Assembly (NCBI RefSeq): GCF_004522235.1
Contig: NZ_SDLT01000003.1
Coordinates: 248,001-312,000, forward strand
Length of the DNA: 64,000 bases
Origin: Amycolatopsis nivea
GTDB taxonomy: Bacteria > Actinomycetota > Actinomycetes > Mycobacteriales > Pseudonocardiaceae
Direction of reading: 5' to 3'
The stretch's first letter is position 1. Each line of letters begins with the position of its first letter. Shown one piece after another: positions 1 through 9,123 of the stretch. Both the position numbers and the translations under genes were made by a program. Below the pieces are notes generated by a model, which made no database searches, was not told the DNA's origin, and worked only from the letters and a program-made list of their open reading frames with translations.

Positions 1-264
1 GCGCCCGCGTGGGTTCGGCATCGTGTACCTCCTCGCCCTGCGGTCCGGAAAATGGGTTCCGAGCGAAGTTACCGGTGAGTTTCGCCGGTGCGCAAGCATG
101 GGTGGCGGACGGTCGTTTTCCGTTGCGGGAAAAGGGTTTTCTTATGGCCGGGAGCTAGTCTGGAGCCGGTTTTTCATCGGAAACTGACAAAGAATTCGCG
201 CGTTCCCCGCGCAGGCCGCGGGACTGGGAACATCTCTGCGGGAAGCACGGAGGAAGGAGCTGCG

Positions 265-1299
265 ATGGCGGCCGGACGCCGGAGATGGCGCAAGGCAGCG
301 ACGGCGGTCTTCGCGGTCGTCGTAGTGGGCGCAGGGACCTCGTCGAGCGGTCCGGCAGCCGCGACGTGGGCGCCGCAGCCGACGCGACCGAATGCGGCGG
401 GAGCGCAGCGGGAGGCAGGCAGTGCGGCCGGCGCGGCGAACGTGCCGCAATTGACCGCCGCGGGCGGGCTTTACCAGTGGGGGACGCAAAAAGCGCCCTC
501 GCCCATGCCACCGGCCCTGACCTCGGGTCTCTCCGCGGTTTCGGCCGGAGGAGAGTTCGCGATGGCGCTCAAGAACGGTGCCGTGCTCGCCTGGGGCGAC
601 AACAATTTCGGCGAAAGCGAAGTGCCGGCGGAACTGTCGTCGGGCACCAGCCAGATCGCTGCGGGCTGGACGCACGGCCTTGGACTCAAGAACGGCAAGG
701 TGTATGCGTGGGGGAACGACTGGTACGGCCAGACGGAGCTTCCCGCGTCGGTCTCCAGCGGGGTCACGGCGATTTCCACCAGTGCGGTGCACAGTCTCGC
801 GTTGCTGGCGGACGGCCGGGTGGTCAGCTGGGGGAACCGGTCGGACGTTCCGGACTTCGCGCAGTCCGGCGTCAGCGCGATCTCGGCGGGCGGGGATTAC
901 AGCCTCGTACTGAAGAACGGCTCCGTATTCGCCTGGGGCAGCAACACTTTCGGCCAGGCGACAGTTCCCGAGGCGGCGCGGTCCGGGGTGACTGCGATTT
1001 CGGCCGGGTATGAGCACGGCCTCGCGCTGAAAGACGGCGGAGTGATCGCCTGGGGGCACGACAACGACGGCCAGACCGAGGTCCCCGCGGCGGCCAAGAG
1101 CGGGGTTGTCGCCATTGATGCGGGGTGGAACCACAACCTGGTGGTCAAGGCGGACGGGTCGATGGTCCTCTGGGGCAACAACACTTACAGCCAGGCGACG
1201 GTGCCGAAACCGCCGGTGTGCGGGCCGGTCACCGGTGCGTCGGCGGGCTACGAGTACAACCTGGTGATCACGGATCTGTCGATCCGCTGCCGTCGGTGA
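265..1299 (+). CDS. Secreted RCC1-repeat (beta-propeller) protein
   Basis: This encodes a predicted exported protein of 344 residues built mainly of RCC1-type repeats. After an Arg/Lys-rich N-terminus and a hydrophobic Ala/Val stretch (about residues 14-35) that looks like a signal peptide, six to seven repeats of roughly 38-40 residues follow, each with a pattern like SAGxxHxLALKxGxVxAWGxNxxGQxxVP. Such repeats normally form the blades of a seven-bladed propeller. The start at 265 is preferred over the upstream in-frame start at 88 because AGGAAGGAG lies at 251-259 and the signal peptide follows directly. The partner or substrate is unknown; bacterial RCC1 proteins of this kind are generally uncharacterised. 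No obvious operon partner is in the window. Confidence 0.85.
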   Translation: MAAGRRRWRKAATAVFAVVVVGAGTSSSGPAAATWAPQPTRPNAAGAQREAGSAAGAANVPQLTAAGGLYQWGTQKAPSPMPPALTSGLSAVSAGGEFAMALKNGAVLAWGDNNFGESEVPAELSSGTSQIAAGWTHGLGLKNGKVYAWGNDWYGQTELPASVSSGVTAISTSAVHSLALLADGRVVSWGNRSDVPDFAQSGVSAISAGGDYSLVLKNGSVFAWGSNTFGQATVPEAARSGVTAISAGYEHGLALKDGGVIAWGHDNDGQTEVPAAAKSGVVAIDAGWNHNLVVKADGSMVLWGNNTYSQATVPKPPVCGPVTGASAGYEYNLVITDLSIRCRR

Positions 1300-1596
1300 A
1301 GCGCCAGGCGGCGAGGGTGCAGGGCCGCGTTTCCGGTGCGCTGGAACGGGGTCACGACTGTTCGTCTCGGGTCGAGCCGGTTGCCGGACGTTGAACGGAG
1401 CCGGTTTCCGGTGCGCTGGGAAGCTCGGGCGTTGAACCGGTTTCTCGTTCGCCGCACCAGCGGATCGTTGCCCGCATGCTGAGGAAGGCGCTTCTCCGTG
1501 TCACGACGGGAAGCGGTTCTCAGGTGCCAGACCGGGGCACACGGCCGGGCGGGAGCTGGTCTTCTGGTTGGCTGCGCCGGTCCTGGATACGACGGC
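1300..1596. other. Intergenic region with a short direct repeat
   Basis: Between the RCC1 gene and the next terminator I see no convincing gene. A 16-base stretch (GTTTCCGGTGCGCTGG) occurs twice, near 1329 and 1405, within a longer degenerate duplication of about 76 bp. Nothing else in the stretch is recognisable. Confidence 0.5.
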
Positions 1597-1623
1597 GGAG
1601 GGGCGGCACTCGGCCGCCCCTCC
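1597..1623 (-). terminator. Hairpin terminator of the secreted-protein gene
   Basis: An 11-bp perfect GC-rich stem (1597-1607 with 1613-1623, 5-nt loop) lies 11 bases beyond the stop codon of the minus-strand gene that ends at 1635. There is no long T-run, as is common in actinomycetes. Confidence 0.65.
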
Positions 1624-1634
1624 TCCGGAATGGG

Positions 1635-2246
1635 TCAGGAAATGGTGCCCGAGGGGCTGAAGCTGGTGCCCGACGGGGCGCTGCACTGCATGGTCCACGG
1701 GGTCCAGCTGCCGTCTGACGCCTTGTGGAACTCGAGTTGCGCGGAGAGTCCCGTGTCGAGGCCGAACGTCACCGTGCCGGGGGTGCTCGGCGCGGTGTAG
1801 GTCGGGATCGACGACGTCGAGGTCTGGGCGATGTTCACCGTGATCGCGCCGCCCGCCGGGTAGATCTGCTCCGGGATCTGCAGGCCGGAGGCGTCCGACG
1901 GGGAGAGCGAGCCGTTGTCGACGGTGATCGGGACGTCGGCGGTGCCGCGGATTCCGTCGTATCCCGCGGCGGTGAGCAGCGCGTGGACCAGCGCGGTGAT
2001 GGTCGCGGTGCCGGAAACGTTGGACGGCGTCGTGGTGCCGTTGACGGGGATCGTGTCCGGGCCGTCGAACTGCGCGGTGATCGCCACGTTCTGTGCCGGG
2101 ATGGCCGGGAACGTGCAGCTGTAGTTCGCGGGGCCGGCCTGGTAGGTCGCGGTGGCGGCCGAGGCCGTGCCTGCGGTGAGGACCGCGATCGCGCCTACCG
2201 CGACGCCGGTCGCCACTCCCGTGGACAGTTTGCTGAGCCGGGGCAT
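1635..2246 (-). CDS. Small secreted protein, DUF6801-like
   Basis: A 203-residue exported protein. It starts with a clear signal peptide (MPRLSKL, then an Ala/Gly/Val-rich core ending near ASAATA), followed by a Thr/Pro/Ser-rich beta-type domain with two Cys (in NYSCTFP near the N-terminus and in TMQCSAP near the C-terminus) that could form a disulfide. The TYxAGPxxYSCTFP opening resembles actinobacterial secreted proteins grouped as DUF6801; this is from memory and not verified. The ATG at 2246 was chosen because a CTAAGGAGAA ribosome site sits 5 bases upstream; an in-frame extension to 2411 would put the signal peptide internally. Function unknown. It is followed by its own hairpin and looks monocistronic. 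Confidence 0.8.
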   Translation of the reverse strand: MPRLSKLSTGVATGVAVGAIAVLTAGTASAATATYQAGPANYSCTFPAIPAQNVAITAQFDGPDTIPVNGTTTPSNVSGTATITALVHALLTAAGYDGIRGTADVPITVDNGSLSPSDASGLQIPEQIYPAGGAITVNIAQTSTSSIPTYTAPSTPGTVTFGLDTGLSAQLEFHKASDGSWTPWTMQCSAPSGTSFSPSGTIS

Positions 2247-2526
2247 ACCATTCTCCTTAGATCGGACTGCAGTTTTCGCGGCGATCCTGCGCAGTGGGGA
2301 CGGAGGTTTCCGCGGATTCCGTTCCGGACCAGGTTTTCGGGAACGGGGATCGGCTCGGTGAGCGATACCGGCCGCGAGCCCAAGGTTACCCGTGAGTTCA
2401 GTCGGCAACAACCCTGGTCAGCGCCTTGTCCGCGAGTCGGCGACTGGACCGATTCTTTTGTCATCGGCCGCGTAAACAGTATCGGCGTTTCGTGTGAGCA
2501 TGACAATTGCGTTCGGGTCGGATATA

Positions 2527-2569
2527 CGAAAACGGAGTGCCGGAAACAGTTTCCGGCACTCCGTTTTCG
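2527..2569 (-). terminator. Perfect 20-bp hairpin terminator
   Basis: The arms at 2527-2546 and 2550-2569 are perfect reverse complements around a 3-nt loop, nine bases downstream of the minus-strand stop at 2579. The A-rich and T-rich ends let it work in either direction. The rest of the gap, 2247-2526, must hold the promoter of the 1635-2246 gene, but I cannot pick a convincing -10/-35 pair there. Confidence 0.85.
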
Positions 2570-2578
2570 GGTGGTTGA

Positions 2579-3214
2579 TCAGTTCTTGGAGGTCAAGGTC
2601 AGCGAGATGGTGTTGTCCGGTCCGGACACCAGTGCGCCGAGCGCGAGGTCGGCGATGAAGCAGTTCTTGAAGTCCGGGATGGTGTAATTCCCGGTGAGTG
2701 TGATCGGCTTGGTGATGTCGACGTTCGCCGCGGTCAGGGTCAGGTCGATCGGCTTGACGGTCGTGCAGCTGCCGGGCACGGTCGGGACCGGGAAGACCGG
2801 CACGATCGGACCCGCCCAGATGTCGCTGATCTCCATGTTCGCGGTTTCGTGCGTGGTGAGGGTGCCGTTCGCGAGGGTGCCGGTCGCGGGTGCGGTCGGG
2901 GTGACGGTGACCTTCGCCTTGATCTTGAAGCCGCCCGCGAGCAGCGAAATGTGCGCGGTCGCTGGCGGCAATTGCAGATTGGCGTTGAGACCGACGGCTC
3001 CGGTTTGATCGTCGACCAGGAGATTTCCGGCGAGACTTCCGGGGCCGAGGTCGAGGGTGCTTCCGGTCTTCTTCACGACCGTGCTGCCCGTAACCGAGTA
3101 GGAGATCGGAATGGGTATTTCGGTCGCTGATGCTGGAACGGCGGAGGCGAGGCTGACCGCGGTCGCGGCGGCCGCTGCGAGCACGCCGATTCTGGCGATC
3201 CGGGAAATGGGCAT
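2579..3214 (-). CDS. Secreted beta-rich protein of unknown function
   Basis: A 211-residue protein with a standard signal peptide (MPISRIARIGVL..., Ala-rich core, predicted cleavage after PASA). The mature part is rich in Thr, Val, Leu and Gly with alternating hydrophobic residues, suggesting an all-beta fold, and holds two Cys (SCTTVK and NCFIAD) that may pair. A CCGAAGGAGT ribosome site lies just upstream of the ATG at 3214. I do not recognise the family with certainty; similar small secreted proteins are common in Amycolatopsis-type genomes. It lies upstream of, but is probably not part of, the mce operon, because the mce genes end at 3249 on the same strand and reach it only by read-through. 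Confidence 0.75.
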   Translation of the reverse strand: MPISRIARIGVLAAAAATAVSLASAVPASATEIPIPISYSVTGSTVVKKTGSTLDLGPGSLAGNLLVDDQTGAVGLNANLQLPPATAHISLLAGGFKIKAKVTVTPTAPATGTLANGTLTTHETANMEISDIWAGPIVPVFPVPTVPGSCTTVKPIDLTLTAANVDITKPITLTGNYTIPDFKNCFIADLALGALVSGPDNTISLTLTSKN

Positions 3215-3248
3215 GACGGTACTCCTTCGGCGGTGAGGAAACAGAATT

Positions 3249-4235
3249 TCATCGGGGAGCTAGATCGGTGACGAACCAGTTTCCGTCAATGCGTTCAGCG
3301 GTGACGGCCAGTTGCGCGGCGGCTGCCTCGGGAGTGGCGGAATTCCCCCTCGTGGCGGACTGGTCGAGGAAAACGAGCAACTGTGCGTGATCGTTCGTGA
3401 GGTGCTGGACGGAGGCAGCGGAGACGCGGGAGGTGAGAGTCAGGCGTTGGCTCGGGGCCATTGTGCGGACTTGGGCGAAGAGTTTTTCGTAGGAATCGCG
3501 GGCGTGGCCGCGGAGCAGGGTGGCGGCGGCGTTCTCGGTGACGTCGGTTTTGTCGTAGGTGTAGGAGAAGATCTTGTTGAGGGTGAGGCTGATGGCGGAA
3601 GTAGCCGCGGCGGTCGCGGGCTGATCGGTCAGCGCGCGGTTCGAGGCGGCGGCGGACGCGCTGGTGGAACGGGCTTCGACGGTGCACCAGACGCCGACGG
3701 CGGTGAACAGGACGGTCAAGGACAGGAGGAGAGCGAGGAGGCGGGTGTTGCGGGGATGCTCGGCGTTGGGGCCGGGAGCGGGAGGTTTGGCGGGTTCGGT
3801 GTCGGCGGGTGGTTGGTGGGGATCGGAGGTTGTTGTGGTGTGGGGAGTTGAGTCGGTGCGGGAGGAGGTGGCGGTCGCGGGAGAGGGTGGCTGAGCGGTG
3901 GTGTGTGCTGGCTGAATGGCTGCCGCGGTGGTTCGCTGGTCGGTGGCTGAGGCTTGGGCGGGGTTCGCGGGTGGCTGGGCGGATTCGGCTGGGGCAGTGG
4001 CGTGCTCGGGAGCGGTGTGCGCTGCTGCGGTGGTCTCGGGTTCGGAAGATGCCTTGGCAGTTCCGGCACCGGAAGTGCGTGGCTGGACGGCTGCGGCTGG
4101 TGGCTGGTTGGTGCTTGCTGCATGTGGCTGGGCGGCGTCGGCAGCGACAGTGCTGGGGCGCGCGGAGTCGGTTGCGGCCGCAGCGAAGTCAGCGGGTTCG
4201 GTGCGTGGCTTCCGCCGGTGCAGGGAGAGCTTCAT
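3249..4235 (-). CDS. Mce-associated membrane protein (Mas), distal
   Basis: Last gene of the mce operon, 328 residues. Residues 1-160 are low-complexity Ala/Pro/Thr/Ser/Gln-rich sequence, 165-184 form one transmembrane helix (LLALLLSLTVLFTAVGVW), and the remaining 140 residues form the extracytoplasmic domain typical of Mce-associated proteins (an NTF2-like fold in the family). Mce-associated proteins are thought to stabilise the MlaE/Mce lipid transporter. The ATG at 4235 overlaps the stop of the preceding gene by ATGA, which fixes the start; a longer in-frame extension to 4706 has no support. The Pro/Ala-rich N-terminus is unusually long for the family and would lie in the cytoplasm. Confidence 0.82.
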   Translation of the reverse strand: MKLSLHRRKPRTEPADFAAAATDSARPSTVAADAAQPHAASTNQPPAAAVQPRTSGAGTAKASSEPETTAAAHTAPEHATAPAESAQPPANPAQASATDQRTTAAAIQPAHTTAQPPSPATATSSRTDSTPHTTTTSDPHQPPADTEPAKPPAPGPNAEHPRNTRLLALLLSLTVLFTAVGVWCTVEARSTSASAAASNRALTDQPATAAATSAISLTLNKIFSYTYDKTDVTENAAATLLRGHARDSYEKLFAQVRTMAPSQRLTLTSRVSAASVQHLTNDHAQLLVFLDQSATRGNSATPEAAAAQLAVTAERIDGNWFVTDLAPR

Positions 4236-4912
4236 GACCCCGCCACCCCCAGTTGCTCCAGTGAGCTGAGTTTCCAGCCGGAAGCTGTGCGGGTCATCGT
4301 CGCGGCCAGGCGGGTGCGGCGGATGGGCTGTGCGGTGCCGTCTTTGGTGACGGTGATTTCCACGGAGGCCAGGAGTTTCGCGGTACCGGCGTCGGCGTCT
4401 AGGTCGGAGAGTCCGGCGTCGAGGACGTGGCCTGTGGTGGCGGAGCCGTCGGGCGGGACGTTGCTTGGCAGGGTCGACTGGAGAGAGCCGGTCGTCGCGG
4501 ATTGCCAGTGGGTCAGGGTTTGGTCGCGGTGTTGGGGGTCGAAGGTGGTGACCGTGGTGATCAGGGTGCGGCCGGCGGTGACGGCTTCGTCGCGGGTCGC
4601 GCCTCCGGCTGAGGCGGGGGCAGTTGCGGCGGCGTGCCACGACCAGGCTGACCAGGCGGCGAAAGCGGCGGCTGCGGTCAGGGCGATTCCGGCGGCCCAC
4701 GTCCACCTGCGAGGGGATTTTGCGGTCGTGGGGGAGGCGGTTGTGTCGGTCGCGGAGTCGACGACGCGTGAGGACTCCGCGTCAGGCAGCAAATCGGAGG
4801 AGGTTGTGTCGGTCGCGGAGTCGGCGACAAGCGAAGACTCCGTGTCAGGCGGCAAATCGTCGACGGAGGAAGTCTCGTCCGGTGGGAGCGTCAGTTTCCC
4901 CGGCGTAGCCAC
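4232..4912 (-). CDS. Mce-associated membrane protein (Mas), proximal
   Basis: A 226-residue protein: an acidic Ser/Thr/Asp-rich cytoplasmic tail (1-65), a transmembrane helix (about 70-92) and an extracytoplasmic Mas-type domain (about 100-226). The tail contains a direct repeat of 21 codons (DTESSLVADSATDTTSS, then DAESSRVVDSATDTTAS), produced by a 63-bp tandem duplication at about 4739-4864. It starts with GTG at 4912, overlapping the mceF end by 22 nt, and overlaps the next gene by ATGA. The predicted role is accessory subunit of the Mce lipid importer; the evidence is position and architecture rather than a catalytic motif. Confidence 0.82.
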   Translation of the reverse strand: MATPGKLTLPPDETSSVDDLPPDTESSLVADSATDTTSSDLLPDAESSRVVDSATDTTASPTTAKSPRRWTWAAGIALTAAAAFAAWSAWSWHAAATAPASAGGATRDEAVTAGRTLITTVTTFDPQHRDQTLTHWQSATTGSLQSTLPSNVPPDGSATTGHVLDAGLSDLDADAGTAKLLASVEITVTKDGTAQPIRRTRLAATMTRTASGWKLSSLEQLGVAGS

Positions 4913-6099
4913 AGCATCTCCTCCAGATCAGTCGACGTCGGAAGTCCGGCAGCCGCCGCGGGGAGGCCGCCTGGGTGGGCGGGCTCTGGGACTCCGGGGT
5001 GTGGTGCGTGCTGGGAGCCGCGCACCGACGACGGGTCTCCGGCGGGCAGGGTGCAGGCCGCCGAGGTGTTGAACGGGAGCACCGGCAGCTCGGCGCTGCT
5101 GCGGATCTTCGTGCTCTCGTACCCTTTCCGGCACGGTGGCGGGTCGAAGAACGTCAGGGCCAGCGACAGCCGTCCGCTGTCGGGGGTGATGGCTGACGAC
5201 GTTGCGGCTACGGTTTTCGGCAGCGTCACCAGCAGTTGCTCCAAGCCGTCCGTTCGGGCGCTGAAGACGTCGGCTGTCGTCAAGAGGTTGGCCATCAGGA
5301 TGGGGAGACCGGGGCTGTTGTCGCGCAGCAAGCCCGTCACCTGGGTAGCAGCCGGCGGGGCGGTCGCGATCAGCTGGCGCAGGTCACCGTCCGACGACGC
5401 CAGTTGCGAGGCGAACAGGTGGGCGTTCCGGCTGAAGTCGCGCCACGCGGTCGAGGACGCGGCTTGCGTTTTCAGGACTGTCGAGCCGTCGTCGAGGAGT
5501 TTTGTGGTTTGGGGCAGGTGGGCGGAGGCGGAATCGGTGAAGGACCTCGCGGTGTCCATCAGCAACTGCAGGTCTGGGCCGCTGCCTTGCAGGGCGTTGT
5601 CCAGTTCGTTGACCACGGTGCGCAGGTCCTCGGTCGGGACCGACGACGTTAGCGAGTCCACGTCGGACAAGAAGGTCTGCACGGGAAGGGGCAGGGTGGT
5701 GGAGCTCCGGGGGATGACGCTGCCGTCCTCCAGATAGGGACCCCGGTCGGTGGTCGGTTGCAGGTCGACGTATTGCTCGCCGACGGCGGAGCGGTTCGCG
5801 ACGATTGCGCGGGCGTTCGAGGGGATCTGCGGGGCGGAGGTGTCCAGCAACAGGTCCGCTTCCATGCCGTGTTCGGTCAGGTGTAGTTGGCCGATCCGAC
5901 CGACTGCCACGCCTCGGTAGGTGACCTCGCCGTTGGTGAAGATGCCGCCGCCTTCGGAAAGTTCCAGGTGCACGGTGTAGGTCCCGGCTCCGAAAAGACG
6001 CGCGATCCCGGCGTATTTCGCGCCGACGAACGAAGTCGCGGCCAGCGCGACTATCACGAAGGCGATGACCTGGATCCGGATCCGTCTGGTGAGCATCAC
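4891..6099 (-). CDS. mceF: Mce family protein MceF
   Basis: Sixth MlaD/Mce-domain protein of the operon, 402 residues. It has an N-terminal membrane anchor (about 8-28), an MlaD domain (about 38-115, with GGGIFTNGEVTYRGVAVGRIG), a long helical region (about 140-300) that in the family forms the tunnel-like needle for lipids, and a Pro/Ala-rich C-terminal tail with two Cys. Six such subunits are expected to form a heterohexamer spanning the periplasm-like space, delivering lipid or steroid substrate to the YrbE permeases. The GTG at 6099 overlaps mceE by 4 nt (GTGA); the next codon, ATG at 6096, is an alternative start. Confidence 0.9.
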   Translation of the reverse strand: MMLTRRIRIQVIAFVIVALAATSFVGAKYAGIARLFGAGTYTVHLELSEGGGIFTNGEVTYRGVAVGRIGQLHLTEHGMEADLLLDTSAPQIPSNARAIVANRSAVGEQYVDLQPTTDRGPYLEDGSVIPRSSTTLPLPVQTFLSDVDSLTSSVPTEDLRTVVNELDNALQGSGPDLQLLMDTARSFTDSASAHLPQTTKLLDDGSTVLKTQAASSTAWRDFSRNAHLFASQLASSDGDLRQLIATAPPAATQVTGLLRDNSPGLPILMANLLTTADVFSARTDGLEQLLVTLPKTVAATSSAITPDSGRLSLALTFFDPPPCRKGYESTKIRSSAELPVLPFNTSAACTLPAGDPSSVRGSQHAPHPGVPEPAHPGGLPAAAAGLPTSTDLEEMLWLRRGN

Positions 6100-7148
6100 T
6101 GGCCCCCGGAAGGGGGAGGCAGCGTCGGAAGGCCGGGCGGGACGCCTTGACCCGGCGGCGGCAGCGGGACACCGGCACCGGGCGTGACCGTGGCGTAGAC
6201 GTTCAGGTAGTCGCCCTTGATCGCGTCCAGGACGGGGTCGGTGAACGGGAACGAGGGCAGGATTTCCAGCGCCTTCGGCAGGTTTTGCCCCGCATCGGCC
6301 AGGCGTCGCAGGATGGGAGCGAGTGCGCGCAGGTCGGCGGCCAGGTCGTCGCGGCTCTTGTTCGTGACATCAGTGGCCACTGTGGACAGTTGGTCCAGCG
6401 ATTGCAGCATGGTCACCAGCTGCGGCCGCTGGTCGGTGAGGGTCTTCAGACCGGGAGTCAGGTCGGTGAGGGCGTCGGCGATCTGCTGGTTCCGGTCGGC
6501 CAGCGACGCCGACAGGTGGTTGAGGCCGTCCAGCGCGGCGGTGATGTCGCGGCGGTGCGCGTCGAGGTTCGTCATCAGCTGGTTGACCCCGGACAGGAAA
6601 CTGCGGATCTCCTCCTCGTTGCCGTCCATGGCCTTCGTCAGTTCGCGGTTGATCGTCTGCAGCTGCCCGATCCCGCCGCCGTTGAGCAGCAGCGACAGTG
6701 CACCGAAGATCTCCTCGAACTCCGGGTTCCGGTTGGTTCGCGACACCGGGATGACCGCCTTGTCGCCCAACTGCCCGGAGGGGGACGCGACCGGCGCGGC
6801 CAGTTCCACGAACTTCTCGCCCAGCAGCGACGATTGCCGCAGCCGGGCGACGGCGTTCGCGGGCAGGTGGACGTCGCCGTTCACCGCCAGGACGGTTTCG
6901 GCGGTCCAGCCGTCCGCGCCCAGGCGGATCGATTGGACCCGCCCGACCGGGACGTCGTCCACCTTCACCGCGGCTTGCGGGACCAGGTCCAGGACGTCGG
7001 CGAATTGGACGGTGACCTCGTACGGATGCGCGCCGAGGTCCGCGCCGCCGGGCAGCGGGAGGTCGTAGACGCCCCGGAAGCCGCCGGGTGCGGCGCAGCC
7101 GGCCAGCGTGCTCACCGCCAGCGCCAGGAAGAGCCTTCGCGCCTTCAT
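6096..7148 (-). CDS. mceE: Mce family lipoprotein MceE (LprK-type)
   Basis: A 350-residue Mce subunit and the only one in this operon with a lipoprotein signal: the N-terminus ends in the lipobox LAGC at about residues 15-18, so the mature protein should be acylated at Cys18. This is the usual property of the fifth mce gene (LprK/MceE). An MlaD domain follows (about 42-120), then a helical segment and a Pro-rich tail (PPPGQGVPPGLPTLPPP). It overlaps mceD by ATGA. Acylation needs an apolipoprotein N-acyltransferase for the third chain, and an Lnt-like gene is present in this window. Confidence 0.92.
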   Translation of the reverse strand: MKARRLFLALAVSTLAGCAAPGGFRGVYDLPLPGGADLGAHPYEVTVQFADVLDLVPQAAVKVDDVPVGRVQSIRLGADGWTAETVLAVNGDVHLPANAVARLRQSSLLGEKFVELAAPVASPSGQLGDKAVIPVSRTNRNPEFEEIFGALSLLLNGGGIGQLQTINRELTKAMDGNEEEIRSFLSGVNQLMTNLDAHRRDITAALDGLNHLSASLADRNQQIADALTDLTPGLKTLTDQRPQLVTMLQSLDQLSTVATDVTNKSRDDLAADLRALAPILRRLADAGQNLPKALEILPSFPFTDPVLDAIKGDYLNVYATVTPGAGVPLPPPGQGVPPGLPTLPPPSGGQ

Positions 7149-8143
7149 CGGCCACCTCCCGTCACGGCCGCGTCCGTCGTCGGGAACGGCAGGTAATCCA
7201 GCAGGTCAGCGCGGCCTTGCAGACGTCCGGTTTCCGGGTCGACCGCGTTCAGCACGTTCTGCGCGGCCAGCGGCGCGACGTCCAGCGCTTCGGCCAGCGA
7301 CGCGCGTTGGTCGACCAGCGTCTGCGTCGTCTTGGCCAGTTTGTCTACATTGGACTTGATCGCGGCCCGGTTGTCCCGGATGAAGCCCTGGACCGAAGTC
7401 AGCGCGCCGCCGAGCGAGCGCAACGCGTCGGACAGCTCGCCGCGATTCTCCGCCAAGGTGGCCGACACCTTGGCCAGCTGCTGGTTCACGTCGGCGACCT
7501 GATGGTCGTTCGTGGCGAGCATGGTGGTGAACTTCTGCAGTTCGTCGACGGTTCCGAACAGGTCCTGCGAATTGCCCGCCAGGGTGCGGGCGAGGCGGGC
7601 GAAGTCGCGGACGGAGCTGTTGAACGCCTTGCCGTTGCCGTCCAGGTTCGCCGCGCCGGTGCGGAGGAGGTCGGACAGCGCGCCGTGGGAGTTCGCGCCG
7701 TTCGGGCCGAGCGCCTTGCTCAGCGTGTCCAGGCTCGAATACAGCTGGTCTAGCTCTACCGGCGTGCCCGTGCGGTCGGTGCTGATCACCGCGCCGTCGG
7801 CCAGGCGCGGGCCGCCCCGGGCGAGTTTGCCCAGTTGGACGTAGCGGTCGGCGACCACGCTCGGCGCGATGACCAGCGCGGTGGTGTCGGCGGCGACGGG
7901 GATGTGCGGATCTACCGATAAGTCGACACGAACCTGACTGCCCTGCGGAAGGACCGCGGTGACCTCGCCGACCTTCACCCCGAGCACCCGGACGTCGGAT
8001 CCACTGTAGACACCGACGGCCCGCGAAAAGTACGCCGTGACGCGGTACCGGCCGGACCCGGAGAACACCCACCACAGGACGCCGCAGACCACCAAGGCCA
8101 TGACCAGCAGGAAGACGACAAAACGGTACGCGCGCGTGGTCAT
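7145..8143 (-). CDS. mceD: Mce family protein MceD
   Basis: A 332-residue Mce subunit with an N-terminal transmembrane anchor (FVVFLLVMALVVCGVLWWVF, about 8-27), an MlaD domain (about 35-115, including SGSDVRVLGVKVGEV) and the long helical domain. The true start is the ATG at 8143, which overlaps mceC by ATGA; the same frame stays open for about 1 kb upstream, but that part is antisense-like sequence over mceC. The 4-nt overlaps with both neighbours suggest translational coupling, consistent with fixed subunit stoichiometry. Confidence 0.9.
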   Translation of the reverse strand: MTTRAYRFVVFLLVMALVVCGVLWWVFSGSGRYRVTAYFSRAVGVYSGSDVRVLGVKVGEVTAVLPQGSQVRVDLSVDPHIPVAADTTALVIAPSVVADRYVQLGKLARGGPRLADGAVISTDRTGTPVELDQLYSSLDTLSKALGPNGANSHGALSDLLRTGAANLDGNGKAFNSSVRDFARLARTLAGNSQDLFGTVDELQKFTTMLATNDHQVADVNQQLAKVSATLAENRGELSDALRSLGGALTSVQGFIRDNRAAIKSNVDKLAKTTQTLVDQRASLAEALDVAPLAAQNVLNAVDPETGRLQGRADLLDYLPFPTTDAAVTGGGR

Positions 8144-9123
8144 TTCGCGCCTTCCTTCGGCGGGGTGCACGGATCGCGGTTCTCCGGCAGGAGGCCGCAC
8201 AGGTAGCTGTCGATCCAGCGGCCGTTGCCGGCGGTGTTGGTCAGCACGCGGAAGTACGGCCCGGCGAGCTTGAGGCTTTGCGCGAGGTTCTCGTCCTGCC
8301 GTTGCAGCAGATCGGTCACGCGGTCGAGCTGCTGCAACGCCGGAGCGAGCTGCGCGGTGTTGTCCGCGACGAGCCCGGACAGCTGCTTCGCGAGCTGCTG
8401 GGTGCCGACCAGCAACTGGTGGATCGCGTCGCGGCGGTGGTCCAGTTCGGTGAGCAGGAGGTCGCCGTCCTTGACGAGTTTCTCGAAGTCGTCGTTGGAG
8501 TTGGCGATCGTGGTGGTCAGTTTGCGCGCGTTGGCCAGCAGCTCGGAGATCTCGTTGTCGCGCGAGGAGATCGTTTTCGACAGCGCGCTCAGCCCGTCCA
8601 GCGCGGTGCGGACATGCTGCGGCGAGTTGCGGAAGGTGTCGCTGATCGTCGAGAAGCTGGTCGCGAGCTGCTTCGTGTCGATCGCGCCCGCGGTGTCGGC
8701 GAGGCCGTTGAACGCGTCGGTGACGTCGTACGGGGTCACCGTGCGGTCGCGCGGGATCGGCTGGTCCGGGTCCTGCTCCGCCCGTCCGGCCGGGTCGAGG
8801 GCCAGGAACTTGCGGCCCAGCAACGTCTTGATCTTGATCTGCGCCGACGTCCGGTTGCCGATCCAGGCGTTCTTGACCCGGAAACTGACCAGCACGTGGT
8901 CGTCGTCCAGGTCCACCTGGGACACTTCGCCGACCTTGATCCCGGCGATCCGCACCTCGTCGTCCGCCTGCAGCCCGGCGGCCTCGCTGAATTCGGCCTG
9001 GTAGGTGGTGCCGCCGAGGAACGGCAGGCGGTTGTAGTTCAGCGTGCCGGTGAGCACCGCGGCCAGCGCGAGGCTGCCGACGACCCCCAGCACGAGCGGA
9101 TTGCGCTCCCGGAACGACTTCAC
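8140..9123 (-). CDS. mceC: Mce family protein MceC
   Basis: A 327-residue Mce subunit: short cytoplasmic start (VKSFRERNPLVLG), transmembrane helix (about 9-28), MlaD domain with the motif DDEVRIAGIKVGEVSQV, and a helical C-terminal domain ending in a short segment with one Cys pair. The GTG at 9123 overlaps the mceB stop by GTGA; the in-frame extension to 9207 overlaps mceB coding sequence and is rejected. It works with the other five subunits in the lipid-transport needle. Confidence 0.9.
   Translation of the reverse strand: MKSFRERNPLVLGVVGSLALAAVLTGTLNYNRLPFLGGTTYQAEFSEAAGLQADDEVRIAGIKVGEVSQVDLDDDHVLVSFRVKNAWIGNRTSAQIKIKTLLGRKFLALDPAGRAEQDPDQPIPRDRTVTPYDVTDAFNGLADTAGAIDTKQLATSFSTISDTFRNSPQHVRTALDGLSALSKTISSRDNEISELLANARKLTTTIANSNDDFEKLVKDGDLLLTELDHRRDAIHQLLVGTQQLAKQLSGLVADNTAQLAPALQQLDRVTDLLQRQDENLAQSLKLAGPYFRVLTNTAGNGRWIDSYLCGLLPENRDPCTPPKEGAK

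Noticed and set aside
142..1134. A 330-codon minus-strand frame over the RCC1 gene
   Set aside because: Antisense shadow; the RCC1 repeats on the plus strand are clear.
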